Assembly: GCF_000473265.1 (NCBI RefSeq) | Contig: NZ_KI421511.1 | Location: 857,731 to 921,730 of the forward strand | DNA: 64,000 nt | DNA from: Amycolatopsis thermoflava N1165 | GTDB lineage: Bacteria > Actinomycetota > Actinomycetes > Mycobacteriales > Pseudonocardiaceae | Reading direction: 5' to 3' | Part shown: piece by piece, positions 24,059 to 32,673 of the stretch | How the letters are laid out: every line of letters starts with the position of its first letter | How positions within the stretch are numbered: position 1 is the first letter of the stretch | Translations under genes and position numbers: made by a program | Notes under the pieces: model-generated | Told to the model about the DNA's origin: nothing | What the model saw: only the letters and a program-made list of their open reading frames with translations | The model's database searches: none

Positions 24059-24092
24059 ACTCCAGCGATTCGCCAGCGGCGCCGGGCAGCAT
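24059..24092 (+). promoter_or_regulatory. SARP-type box and -10 for the AT-minimal PKS operon
   Basis: ACTCCAG-CGAT-TCGCCAG (24059-24076) is a direct repeat of 11-bp period, followed after 10 bp by CAGCAT (24087-24092). The AT start codon is at 24125 with GGAGG at 24115-24119. It faces away from the KSIII box, so the 260-bp divergent region holds two opposed sites. Confidence 0.65.
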
Positions 24093-24124
24093 CCGGTCAC
24101 CGGGAAGGAAAAACGGAGGTGGCC

Positions 24125-25111
24125 ATGACGCGATCGGTCGTCCTGCTGGTACCGGGCCAGGGCGCGCAACATCCGGGGATGGCGGTGGATCTCTACCACA
24201 CGCACGACGGTTTCCGCGCGGCCGTGGACGAGGTTTTCGCGCTGTGGGGCGGTGAAGGCGCGTGCATCAGGGCGGATTGGCTCGGCACGGACCCGGAGAT
24301 CGAGCTGGACGACCTGCGCCGCTCGCAGCCGCTGCTCTTCGCGCTCGGCTACGCGCTGGCCACCGCCCTGCGTGGCGAGGGGATCGAGCCAGTGGCACTG
24401 GCCGGCCACAGCGTCGGCGAGGTCGTCGCCGCGGTGGTCGCCGGGGTGTTCCGGCTGCACGACGCCGCCGAGGTACTGGCCGAGCGGGTGGCACAGCTCG
24501 CGGACGGGCCACCGGGCGGGATGCTCGCCGTCGCCGCGTCGGTCGCCGAGGTCATCCCGTACCTGGACGCCGAGGTGCACGTGGGTGCGGTCAACGCGGC
24601 CCGGCAGATCATGCTTGCCGGCCCCTCCGCGCCGCTGGCGAACACCGCGCGTCGGCTGCGTGCGGCCGAGATCACCGTCCGCCCGGTGCGTACGCGCAAT
24701 CCCTTCCACAGCCCCGTTCTCGAGCCCTACGCCGACCGCGCATTGCCCACGTTGCGGCGGCTTCCGCTCGCCCCGCCGAAGGTGCCGGTCTACTCCGGCT
24801 ATACCGGGAAGCTCCTGACCGCGGCCGAGGCGACCGATCCCGCGTTCTGGGCCGCCCAGCCCGCGCGCCCGGTGTACTTCGCCGGCGCGCTCACCGCGGC
24901 GGCGGAATCCGGCAGGCACCTGTTCGTGGAGACCGGTCCCGGCCAGAGCCTGACGGCGCTGGCCCGACGGCACCCCGCGGTCACCGCGACCGGTTCCCGC
25001 GTCCTGGCTCTGCTTCCGCCGCGGGCCGGGGGCGACGCCGCGAAGTTCACCAGCACGGTCGCGGAGATCTTCGCGACCACCACCCCGACCAGTGAGGCAC
25101 TCCTGCCATGA
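24125..25111 (+). CDS. acyltransferase, MAT/DpsD-like
   Basis: A 328-residue malonyl-CoA:ACP transacylase-fold protein. It has the N-terminal [14 protein letters not shown], the nucleophile Ser96 in AGHSVGEV, the substrate-pocket segment [12 protein letters not shown] and the C-terminal [13 protein letters not shown]. In daunorubicin and R1128-type pathways an acyltransferase encoded beside KSIII (DpsD, ZhuC) takes part in starter selection or proofreading, such as removing acetyl units. It heads the plus-strand operon and overlaps KS-alpha by 4 bp. Whether it loads malonyl or edits starters cannot be told from the motifs. Confidence 0.92.
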   Translation: MTRSVVLLVPGQGAQHPGMAVDLYHTHDGFRAAVDEVFALWGGEGACIRADWLGTDPEIELDDLRRSQPLLFALGYALATALRGEGIEPVALAGHSVGEVVAAVVAGVFRLHDAAEVLAERVAQLADGPPGGMLAVAASVAEVIPYLDAEVHVGAVNAARQIMLAGPSAPLANTARRLRAAEITVRPVRTRNPFHSPVLEPYADRALPTLRRLPLAPPKVPVYSGYTGKLLTAAEATDPAFWAAQPARPVYFAGALTAAAESGRHLFVETGPGQSLTALARRHPAVTATGSRVLALLPPRAGGDAAKFTSTVAEIFATTTPTSEALLP

Positions 25112-26376
25112 CCAGACGAGCAGTCATCACCGGGATCGGAGCCGTCGCACCCGGCGGCATCGGCGTCCCGGCCTACTGGAAGCAGCTGACCGACGGTGTG
25201 TCCGCGACGGCACCGATCTCGTTGTTCGACGCCTCGCCCTACCGGTCGCGGATCGCGGCGGAGGTCGATTTCGACCCGGCCGCCGCGGGGCTCGGGCCGC
25301 AGGAGATCCGGCGTCTCGACCGCGCAGCCCAGTTCGCCGTCGTCGCCGCGCGGGAGGCCGTCGAGGACAGCGGGCTGGAGTTCGGCGCGCTGCCCGGCGA
25401 GCGGACCGGCGTCGCGCTGGGCACCGCGGTGGGCTGCACCACCGCGATGGAACGCGAGTACGTGGTGCTCTCCGACGGCGGCCGCGACTGGCTGGTCGAC
25501 CCGGACTACGCCGTGCGCGAGCTCTACGACCACTTCGTGCCCAGCTCGATGGCCGTCGAGCTGGCCCGGCTGACCGGTGCGCGTGGGCCGGTGTCGGTGG
25601 TCTCCGACGGCTGCACCTCGGGCCTGGACGCGGTCGGGCACGCGCTCGACCTGATCCGCGAGGGCAGCGCCGACGTCGTGATCACGGGCGGCACCGACGC
25701 GCCGATCTCCCCGATCACCCTGGCCTGTTTCGACGCGATCAAGGCGACCTCGCCGCGCAACGACGACGCCGAGCACGCCTCCCGGCCGTTCGACCGCACC
25801 CGCAACGGGCTGGTGCTCGGGGAGGGCGCGGCGGTCCTGGTCGTGGAGGAGGCCGAGCACGCCCGTCGCCGCGGCGCGCGGATCTACGCGGAGGTGTCCG
25901 GTTTCGCCAGCCGCTGCAACGCTTACCACATGACCGGGCTGCGCACCGACGGTGTGGAGATGGCCGAAGCGATCCGGCTCGCGCTCGACGAGGCCCGGCT
26001 CGCTCCGGCCGACGTGCACTACGTCAACGCGCACGGCTCCAGCACCAAGCAGAACGACCGCCACGAGACGGCGGCGTTCAAGCGCAGCCTCGGCGAACAC
26101 GCGTACCGCGTGCCGGTCAGCTCGATCAAGTCGATGATCGGGCACTCGCTGGGCGCCATCGGCGCCCTCGAACTCGCCGCCTGCGCGCTGGCGATCGAGC
26201 ACGACGTCGTCCCGCCCACGGCGAACCTGCACGAGCCCGACCCCGACTGCGATCTGGACTACGTACCGCTGGTCGCCCGCGAACAGACCGTCGACTCCGT
26301 CCTGAGCGTCGGCAGCGGCTTCGGCGGGTTCCAGAGCGCCGTGGTGCTCACCGCGCCGGAAAGGACGGCGGCATGA
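25108..26376 (+). CDS. type II polyketide ketosynthase alpha (KS-alpha)
   Basis: A 422-residue ketosynthase. The catalytic Cys169 (SDGCTSG), His309 (NAHGSS), Lys341 and His346 ([10 protein letters not shown]) fall at exactly the positions known from the actinorhodin [12 protein letters not shown] and [13 protein letters not shown] are also standard. It forms a heterodimer with the chain-length factor encoded next and carries out decarboxylative condensations on the ACP-bound chain. Overlaps on both sides (ATGA) show tight coupling within AT-KS-CLF-ACP. Confidence 0.97.
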   Translation: MTRRAVITGIGAVAPGGIGVPAYWKQLTDGVSATAPISLFDASPYRSRIAAEVDFDPAAAGLGPQEIRRLDRAAQFAVVAAREAVEDSGLEFGALPGERTGVALGTAVGCTTAMEREYVVLSDGGRDWLVDPDYAVRELYDHFVPSSMAVELARLTGARGPVSVVSDGCTSGLDAVGHALDLIREGSADVVITGGTDAPISPITLACFDAIKATSPRNDDAEHASRPFDRTRNGLVLGEGAAVLVVEEAEHARRRGARIYAEVSGFASRCNAYHMTGLRTDGVEMAEAIRLALDEARLAPADVHYVNAHGSSTKQNDRHETAAFKRSLGEHAYRVPVSSIKSMIGHSLGAIGALELAACALAIEHDVVPPTANLHEPDPDCDLDYVPLVAREQTVDSVLSVGSGFGGFQSAVVLTAPERTAA

Positions 26377-27614
26377 CCAGCGCGGTGGTCACCGGCATCG
26401 GCGTCGTCGCGCCGACCGGCATCGGCGCGGAGGAGTACTGGCGCGCCACGACCGCCGGAGAATCGGCGATCGGCCCGATCACGCGGTTCGACCCGGCGCC
26501 CTACCCGGTGCGCCTGGCGGGCGAGGTGCCCGGGTTCGTCCCGGCGGAGCACGTGCCGTCCCGGCTGCTCCCGCAGACCGACCACGGCACCCGGCTGTCC
26601 CTGGCCGCCGCGGCGGAAGCGCTGTCCGGCAGCGGCCTCACGGCCGACGAGGCGCCCGAGTTCGGCATCGGCATCGCCACCGCCTCGACGATGGGCGGGT
26701 TCGAGTTCGGGCAGCGCGAGCTGCAGCACCTGTGGCAGCTCGGCGGCCAGCACGTGAGCGCCTACCAGTCGTTCGCGTGGTTCTACGCCGTCAACACCGG
26801 TCAGATTTCGATCCGCCACGGCCTGCGTGGGCCCGGAGCCACGATCGTCGCCGACCAGGCGGGCGGCCTCGACGCACTCGGCGTGGCCCGGCGGCAGATC
26901 CGCAAGGGCACCCCAGCGGTCGTGACCGGGGGAGTGGACAGCGCCCTGTGCCCGCTCGGTCTGGCCGGGCAGCTCAGCACCGGCGACCTCAGCGGCGCGC
27001 ACGACCCGGAGCGGGCGTACCTGCCGTTCACGCGGGAGGCCGGCGGTCACGTGCCCGCCGAGGGCGGTGCCATCCTCGTGGTGGAGGACGCCGGGTTCGC
27101 GCGCGACCGGGGCGCCCCGGTGCTCGGCGAGATCGCCGGGTACGCGGCCACCTTCGATCCGGACCCGCGCGACCCGGCCGCGGACGGGCTGTTGCGGGCG
27201 GCGCGGCAGGCCATCGCCGACGCCGGGCTCGAACCCGGCGACGTCGACGTCGTCTTCGCCGACGCTGCCGGCCGCCCGGGAGCCGACCGGCGCGAGGCCG
27301 CGGCGATCACCGCGCTGTTCGGTGCCGGCGGAATCCCGGTCACCGCACCGAAAACCGGCACCGGACGGCTCTACGCGGGAGCCGGCGGCCTGGACACCGC
27401 CACGGCCCTGCTGAGCCTGCGCGACCAGTCCATCCCGCCCACCGTGCACGTCGGTGCCACCGACCCGGCCCACGAGATCGACCTCGTCGTCGGCCGGGCC
27501 CGTCCCGCGGCGCTGACCACGGCGCTCGTGCTGGCCCGCGGGCGCGGCGGCTTCAACGCGGCACTCCTCGTGCGCGCACCCCGGCCCGGAAAACCCAACC
27601 ACACCAAGGAGTAG
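26373..27614 (+). CDS. chain length factor (KS-beta)
   Basis: A 413-residue KS homologue in which the active-site cysteine is Gln162 (VADQAGG), the hallmark of chain length factors. It pairs with KS-alpha and sets the number of extensions. The pocket positions corresponding to act CLF 109/112/116 are Phe110, Gly113 and Leu117, smaller at the last two sites than I recall for the octaketide act enzyme. That would be compatible with a longer product, but this simple reading is uncertain. Confidence 0.96.
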   Translation: MTSAVVTGIGVVAPTGIGAEEYWRATTAGESAIGPITRFDPAPYPVRLAGEVPGFVPAEHVPSRLLPQTDHGTRLSLAAAAEALSGSGLTADEAPEFGIGIATASTMGGFEFGQRELQHLWQLGGQHVSAYQSFAWFYAVNTGQISIRHGLRGPGATIVADQAGGLDALGVARRQIRKGTPAVVTGGVDSALCPLGLAGQLSTGDLSGAHDPERAYLPFTREAGGHVPAEGGAILVVEDAGFARDRGAPVLGEIAGYAATFDPDPRDPAADGLLRAARQAIADAGLEPGDVDVVFADAAGRPGADRREAAAITALFGAGGIPVTAPKTGTGRLYAGAGGLDTATALLSLRDQSIPPTVHVGATDPAHEIDLVVGRARPAALTTALVLARGRGGFNAALLVRAPRPGKPNHTKE

Positions 27615-27618
27615 CACC

Positions 27619-27870
27619 ATGAGCACACTGACCATCGCCGCCCTGAAGGACATCCTGCGCTCCGCCGCGGGCGAGGACGACGGCGTCGACCTCGACGCCG
27701 AGATCCTCGACACCCCCTTCACCGAGCTGGGTTACGACTCACTCGCGCTGCTGGAGACCGCCGCCCGCATCGCCCGCGAGTACGGCGTGAGCCTCAGCGA
27801 CGACGACGTCGACCAGATCGAAACGCCGCGTGAGCTGCTCGACCGCGTCAACGCGGCGGCGCGCGCGTGA
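27619..27870 (+). CDS. type II PKS acyl carrier protein
   Basis: An 83-residue ACP with the phosphopantetheine serine at position 41 in LGYDSLALLE, flanked by acidic helices. Size and position (4 bp after CLF) are standard for the minimal PKS. Only one ACP is present; some alkyl-primed systems carry a second ACP for starter synthesis, which is missing here. Confidence 0.97.
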   Translation: MSTLTIAALKDILRSAAGEDDGVDLDAEILDTPFTELGYDSLALLETAARIAREYGVSLSDDDVDQIETPRELLDRVNAAARA

Positions 27871-27880
27871 GGCCGCGGCG

Positions 27881-29266
27881 ATGACGGCCGTCGCGGGAAC
27901 GGAACAGGACGCCCGCGCCCCGCTGGCGCGGATCGGGGCCCTCGCCGACCCGGGCACCGTCGTGCCCCGGGGCGACCGGGACGGCGGGGTGTGGGCCATC
28001 GCCCAGCTCCGCGGCGTGGTGTGCGCGGTCTTCGCGCTCGACCCGCGGGTCAGCGCCGGGGCGATGTCGGCGGGCAACTGCGACATCATCGTCGCCGCCT
28101 ACGAGCACGCGCTGGAGGCCGGGCTGCCCGTGGTCGGGCTGTGGCACTCCGGTGGCGCCCGGCTGCAGGACGGCATCGGCAGCCTGCACGCGGTGTCGCG
28201 CGTGTTCGCGGCGATGACGCGGGCCTCGGGCCGGATCCCGCAGGTCTCCGTCGTGCTCGGCGCCGCCGCGGGCGGGGCCGCCTACGGGCCCGCGCTCACC
28301 GACGTGGTGATCATGGCGCCGGAGGCGCGCGTGTTCATCACCGGGCCCGGGATCATCCGGGAGGTCACCGGCGAGGAGATCGACGCGGACAGCCTCGGCG
28401 GGCCGGGGCAGCACGGGCGCACCAGCGGCGTCACCCACGTCGTCGCGCGATCCGAACCCGACGCGCTGGCGCGGGCGGCGGCGATCGTGGAACTGCTGGC
28501 CGCGCCAGGGCGGATCGACCCCGCCCGGGTACCCGACCGCCCCTTCGCCCATCTGCTGCCGGAACGGGCCAGGCGGGCCTACGACGTGCACCCGGTGGTC
28601 GAGGCCCTGCTCGACGGGCCGCCGGAGGAGCTGCACGCCGGCTGGGCGCGCAACATCGTCACCGCGCTGGGCAGGCTGGGCGGCGCGACCGTCGGCGTGG
28701 TGGCCAGCAACCCGATCCGCAAGGGCGGGTGCCTGGATTCGCAGTCGGCGGAGAAGGCGGCCCGGTTCGTGCGCATGTGCGACGCGTTCGGCATCCCGCT
28801 GGTCGTGCTCGTGGATGTGCCCGGCTATCTGCCCGGCGTCAAGGAGGAGTGGGGTGGCGTGGTGCGGCGCGGGGCGAAGCTGCTGCACGCGTTCGCCGAG
28901 GCGACCGTTCCGCGGGTGAGCGTGATCCTGCGCAAGGCCTACGGCGGCGCCTACATCGCCATGAACTGCCGTGGGCTCGGTGCGGACCACGTGATCGCGT
29001 GGCCGGGCGCGGAGGTGGCCGTCATGGGTGCGACCGCCGCGGTCCGGTTGCTGCGACGTCGTGAGCTGGCGGCGGCGCAGGACCGGGCGGCACTCGAGGA
29101 ACGGCTGGTGGCTGAGCACGAGCGGGAGACCGGCGGGGTGCGCGCCGCGGTCGAGCTGGGTGTGGTCGACGAGGTCGTGGAACCGGACCGGACCCGCGGC
29201 GCGGTCGCGCGGGCGCTGCACGAGCGCGGCCCGGCGCGCGGCGTCCACGGCAACATCCCGTTGTGA
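27881..29266 (+). CDS. acyl-CoA carboxylase carboxyltransferase (beta) subunit
   Basis: A 461-residue biotin-dependent carboxyltransferase with two crotonase-like halves. The N-half has GLPVVGLWHSGGARLQDGIGSL and an oxyanion-type GAAAGGAAYGPALTD; the C-half has ARFVRMCDAFGIPLVVLVDVPGYLPG and KAYGGAYIAMNCRGLGAD. It transfers CO2 from carboxybiotin to acetyl-CoA or propionyl-CoA. At 10 bp after the ACP it belongs to the minimal PKS operon and probably raises the extender (malonyl-CoA) supply. The biotin carrier at 6041 may be its partner; the biotin carboxylase must come from elsewhere. The ATG at 27881 is preferred over in-frame upstream codons inside the ACP gene. Confidence 0.93.
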   Translation: MTAVAGTEQDARAPLARIGALADPGTVVPRGDRDGGVWAIAQLRGVVCAVFALDPRVSAGAMSAGNCDIIVAAYEHALEAGLPVVGLWHSGGARLQDGIGSLHAVSRVFAAMTRASGRIPQVSVVLGAAAGGAAYGPALTDVVIMAPEARVFITGPGIIREVTGEEIDADSLGGPGQHGRTSGVTHVVARSEPDALARAAAIVELLAAPGRIDPARVPDRPFAHLLPERARRAYDVHPVVEALLDGPPEELHAGWARNIVTALGRLGGATVGVVASNPIRKGGCLDSQSAEKAARFVRMCDAFGIPLVVLVDVPGYLPGVKEEWGGVVRRGAKLLHAFAEATVPRVSVILRKAYGGAYIAMNCRGLGADHVIAWPGAEVAVMGATAAVRLLRRRELAAAQDRAALEERLVAEHERETGGVRAAVELGVVDEVVEPDRTRGAVARALHERGPARGVHGNIPL

Positions 29267-29267
29267 G

Positions 29268-29304
29268 CGGTGTGCCGCCCCGGGGGGCCCGGGGCGGCAC
29301 ACCG
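29268..29304. terminator. bidirectional hairpin terminator
   Basis: Perfect 17-bp GC-rich arms (29268-29284 and 29288-29304) with a 3-base loop lie between the convergent carboxyltransferase and SARP genes. There is no U-tract, which is common in actinomycetes. Confidence 0.85.
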
Positions 29305-29307
29305 TGG

Positions 29308-30198
29308 TCAGGCGGACGATCCTTCCAGGCACCGGGCGAAGCCCGGCGCCAGATCGGCCAGTTCGCCCCGTCGTTCGGCGAGCAGATCCAGCGACAGCAC
29401 CGATTCGGGCCATTCCACCGACGCGTCGAGCCGGGCGTCGCACGTCAGCACGGCCTGGTGCAGCTGCTGCATGCGGGCCGATGGTTCCAGGCCCAGCTCC
29501 GTGTTGAGCACGGACCGCAGCCGCGCGATGACCTGCAGGGCCTGCGCCTGGCGGCCGCACCGGTAGAGCGCCAGCACCAGCTGCGCGTGGAAGTTCTCGT
29601 GGGTGGGATGCGCCGCGACGAGCGCGGTCAGCTCCGCGAGCACCTCGTGGTGCGTGCCGAGCCGCAGGTCCGCCTCGATGCGTTGCTCGAGCGCGCCCAG
29701 CCGCCGCTCCTCCAGGCCCGCGACCCAGGCCCGCAGCCGGGGCCCGAGCGCGACGTCGGCGAGTGGTTCACCGTGCCAGACCGACAGCGCCCGGCGGAAG
29801 AACAGGGCGGCGCAGCCGTCGTCGCGCCGGGCGAGCGCCGCGCGGCCCTGGGCGGCGAAGGAGTTGAACTCGTCGACGTCGAGCTGGCCGGGCGCCACCC
29901 GCAACAGGTAGCCGCGCGATCGCGTCCGCAGGACGTCCTTGGCGCACGGTGCTGACCCGACCGACGGCAGGGATGCGAGCAAACGGCGCAGCTGCAGGAC
30001 GTAGGTCTGCAGCGTCGACGCCGCGCTGGAGGGCGGGTTGTCCTCCCACAGCTCGGCGATGCACGATTCGATCGACACCACCGTGTTCGCGTTGAGCAGC
30101 AGGAATGCCAGCAGCTGCCGCTGCTTGGGCGCCGTGGGTGTGAACGCCTCGCCGTGGTCGTTGACCGCCAGCGGGCCGAGTACCTCGTAACTCATCAT
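29308..30198 (-). CDS. SARP-family pathway-specific activator
   Basis: A 296-residue Streptomyces antibiotic regulatory protein. The N-terminal winged helix (YEVLGPLAVNDHGEAFTPTAPKQRQLLAFLLLNANTVVSIESCIAELWEDNPPSSAASTLQTYVLQLRRLL) is followed by a bacterial transcriptional activation (BTAD) domain to the end, as in ActII-ORF4. No ATPase domain. SARPs bind direct repeats with an 11-bp period just upstream of the -10 element. Six such boxes occur at promoters of this cluster, so it is very likely their activator. Confidence 0.95.
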   Translation of the reverse strand: MMSYEVLGPLAVNDHGEAFTPTAPKQRQLLAFLLLNANTVVSIESCIAELWEDNPPSSAASTLQTYVLQLRRLLASLPSVGSAPCAKDVLRTRSRGYLLRVAPGQLDVDEFNSFAAQGRAALARRDDGCAALFFRRALSVWHGEPLADVALGPRLRAWVAGLEERRLGALEQRIEADLRLGTHHEVLAELTALVAAHPTHENFHAQLVLALYRCGRQAQALQVIARLRSVLNTELGLEPSARMQQLHQAVLTCDARLDASVEWPESVLSLDLLAERRGELADLAPGFARCLEGSSA

Positions 30199-30584
30199 TT
30201 CTCAGATCCCCCATTTCCGAGAACCGTACCGAGTGTCAGCCGCGATCTTTTTCTCCACATCGTTTCGTACAAGGAAACCTCTCTGCGCGTCGTGGATTCT
30301 TCCCGCGGTCCCGTCGACGATCTACCCCTGGATCGAACCGTCGTCGGGTGAGCCCGTGATCGAGTGGACACCGGATCGTCGAGTGGCGATCGCCTCCTCG
30401 GGTTGTTGCTGGAAAACCCTTGAGATTCTAGCGTTCGGGAGTAACCCACCGAATGGACCGGAGGATTCCGTTCACCCACTGGGCTGTGAATTAGATCACG
30501 GTGACAGGCTGCTGGTGATCAGCTAGCCGGCTCGAACCTGATTTCGAACATGATCGGTCGAAACAGTCCTGAAACGCCAGTGGA
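30199..30584. other. non-coding spacer between the SARP and oxidase genes
   Basis: No credible gene. Noticeably richer in A and T than the neighbourhood. It should contain the SARP gene's own promoter, but I find no clear 11-bp-period box facing that gene. An imperfect palindrome around TTCGAACATGATCGGTCGAA (30543-30562) is the only notable structure. Confidence 0.6.
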
Positions 30585-30618
30585 ACTCCAGCCGCTCTCC
30601 AGGGGGTCGGCGCATTGT
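30585..30618 (+). promoter_or_regulatory. SARP-type box and -10 for the FAD oxidase
   Basis: ACTCCAG-CCGC-TCTCCAG (30585-30602), with an 11-bp period, is followed after 10 bp by CATTGT (30613-30618). The oxidase ATG is at 30653 with AGGAG at 30641-30645. Spacing to the start codon (68 bp) nearly equals that at the AT and NTF2-like genes. Confidence 0.65.
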
Positions 30619-30652
30619 CTCGAGGATGTTCAGGGAGAAAAGGAGTCGATCG

Positions 30653-32254
30653 ATGGGCACAGTGACGCGACGGGGTTTCGTGGCGGGATCAGCCGCGATC
30701 AGTCTGGGGGCCGTCGCCGGCGTGGGCGGCGCGGCCACCGCGGCCGACGCTGCAACCGGTTTCGGCCCGGTCACCATCCGGCCGTCCGACCCGCGGTACG
30801 CCAGCCTGACCGGCGGATACAACTACCGGTTCCTCGGCAGCCCCGACTACTACCGGCTGGCCGGTTCGGCGACTCAGATCGAGCAGGCCGTCGGGGAGGC
30901 TCTGCGCGCGGGCCGGCGTCTCGCGGTGCGCTCGGGCGGGCACTGCCTCGAGGGATTCGTCAACAACCCCGGCGTCGACGCGGTGATCGACCTCGCCGAG
31001 TACAACGGCGTGTACTTCGACGCCACCCGCAACGCCTTCGCCGTCGAGGCGGGGGCGACGCTCGGGCAGGTGTACGACACGCTCTACCGCGGGTGGGGCG
31101 TGACCGTGCCGGGCGGGGTGTGCCCGCAGGTCGGCGTGGGTGGGCACATCAGCGGTGGCGGTTACGGCGCCCTGTCCCGGTTGTTCGGCCTCGTGGTGGA
31201 CCACCTCGCGGCGGTCGAAGTGGTGGTCGTCGGCTCCGACGGCACGCCGCGCACCGTCCTGGCCACCGCCGATCCCGCCGACCCGCGGCACGAGCTGTGG
31301 TGGGCCCACACCGGCGGTGGCGGCGGGAACTTCGGCATCGTCACCCGGTACTGGCTGCGCTCGCCCGGCGCGAGCGGCACCGATCCGGCCGCACTGCTGC
31401 CCAAGCCGCCGGCCACGATCCTGTTCAGCCAGCTCAGCTGGCCGTGGAGCGCGCTGACCGAGACGGCCTTCACCCGGCTCGTCGGCAACTTCAACCGCTG
31501 GCACGAAGCCAACAGTGCGCCCGGCTCACCCTACGCGTCGTTGTTCGCGACCCTGTGGCTCAACCACGTCAAGACCGGCAACCCCGCGCTGACCGTCCAG
31601 CTCGACGGCACCCGCTCCGACGCGCAGAAGCTGCTGGCCGACTTCGTCGCGGCGATCACCGACGGCGTCGGGGTCACACCTGTCTCCAGCACCGGTGCGC
31701 TGCCGTGGCTGCTCGCCAAGAACCGGCTGGGGTTCGCGGACTTCGGCGCCGGGGTGGGCAAGCGGGTCAAGAACAAGTCGTCGTATCTGCGCCGGGGTTT
31801 CGACACCCGTCAGCTCGCGGCGATCCACTCCCACCTGACCAGGACCGACTACGCCGGCACCTCGGCGTCGATCCTGCTGGCCAGCTACGGCGGCGCGATC
31901 AACGCCGTGGCCCCCACGGCGAGCGCGATCCCGCAGCGGGACTCGATCATCAAGGCGCAGTACTCGGTGTCCTGGAGCGATCCGGCGGAGGACTCCGTCC
32001 ACATCGGATGGGTGCGCGAGCTCTACGAGGATCTCTTCGCGGCCACCGGCGGGGCCCCGGTGAGCGGCGACGTGAGCGACGGTGCGTACATCAACTACCC
32101 CGACGTCGACCTCGCCGATCCGGACCGCAACACCTCCGGTGTGCCCTGGTACACGCTCTACTACAAGGACAACTACGCGCGGCTGCAGGCGGTGAAGCGA
32201 ACCTGGGACCCGCTGGACGTGTTCAACCACGACCTCTCGGTGCGGCCGTCCTGA
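30653..32254 (+). CDS. Tat-exported FAD-linked oxidase, berberine-bridge type
   Basis: A 533-residue flavoprotein of the FAD_binding_4/BBE family. The N-terminus carries a twin-arginine signal (TRRGFVAGSAA, then a hydrophobic stretch), so it is exported folded. RSGGHCLEGF has the His and Cys spacing expected for bicovalent FAD. VGVGGHISGGGYG completes the FAD site, and the C-terminal NYPDVDLAD plus YYKDNYARLQAVKRTWDPLDVFNH is the BBE end. The ATG at 30653 has a ribosome site (30641-30645). Members finish polyketide tailoring, for example lactone or quinone formation by GilR or aclacinomycin oxidase. A late oxidation outside the cytoplasm is likely. Confidence 0.93.
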   Translation: MGTVTRRGFVAGSAAISLGAVAGVGGAATAADAATGFGPVTIRPSDPRYASLTGGYNYRFLGSPDYYRLAGSATQIEQAVGEALRAGRRLAVRSGGHCLEGFVNNPGVDAVIDLAEYNGVYFDATRNAFAVEAGATLGQVYDTLYRGWGVTVPGGVCPQVGVGGHISGGGYGALSRLFGLVVDHLAAVEVVVVGSDGTPRTVLATADPADPRHELWWAHTGGGGGNFGIVTRYWLRSPGASGTDPAALLPKPPATILFSQLSWPWSALTETAFTRLVGNFNRWHEANSAPGSPYASLFATLWLNHVKTGNPALTVQLDGTRSDAQKLLADFVAAITDGVGVTPVSSTGALPWLLAKNRLGFADFGAGVGKRVKNKSSYLRRGFDTRQLAAIHSHLTRTDYAGTSASILLASYGGAINAVAPTASAIPQRDSIIKAQYSVSWSDPAEDSVHIGWVRELYEDLFAATGGAPVSGDVSDGAYINYPDVDLADPDRNTSGVPWYTLYYKDNYARLQAVKRTWDPLDVFNHDLSVRPS

Positions 32255-32288
32255 TCATCGCGCGTGATGCCACCGGATCGGGATCGCG

Positions 32289-32645
32289 GTGACCGGCTGG
32301 GCGCCACCGGCGGGGGCGTTCGGACCGGTCTGGACCACGCTGTACGCCGCGATCGGGGTCGCCGGGTGGCGGCTGTGGACCCGTCGCGCGGGCGCGACGG
32401 TGCTGGGCCTGCACGCCGGCCAGCTCGCGCTGAACGCCTCGTGGCCGCCGGCGTTTTTCACGCTGCGGAAGAAGAAACTCTCCGTGGCGGTCGTCGCGGC
32501 GCTCGACGCCGCGGTCGCGGCGGAGATCGCGGCCGCGGCACGCCGGGACCACGCTGCGGCGGGTTTGCTCGCCCCGTACCTGGCGTGGAGCCTCTACGCG
32601 ACGGCACTCACCGCCGCGCTGGGCGATCCCGGCGGCGCGTCCTGA
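32289..32645 (+). CDS. TspO/MBR-family membrane protein lacking the first helix
   Basis: A 118-residue membrane protein with TspO signatures: PPAGAFGPVWTTLYAAIGVAGW at the start, GLHAGQLALNASWPPAFFTLRKKK in the middle, and LLAPYLAWSLYATALT at the end. TspO proteins normally have five helices and about 150-160 residues. Here the frame starts directly at the loop before helix 2, and a stop at 32265 prevents extension, so helix 1 is missing. It may be a truncated or decaying copy. TspO binds tetrapyrroles and other hydrophobic ligands. It lies 34 bp after the oxidase. Confidence 0.75.
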   Translation: MTGWAPPAGAFGPVWTTLYAAIGVAGWRLWTRRAGATVLGLHAGQLALNASWPPAFFTLRKKKLSVAVVAALDAAVAAEIAAAARRDHAAAGLLAPYLAWSLYATALTAALGDPGGAS

Positions 32646-32673
32646 CTCGCGTCCGTCGTCTCGCGGTCGTCGC

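Noticed and set aside
30199-30480. A SARP-type box for autoregulation of the SARP gene
   Set aside because: No CCAG pair with an 11-bp period faces the gene; CTGGAAA-ACCC-TTGAGAT near 30410 is too degenerate and too far from the start.
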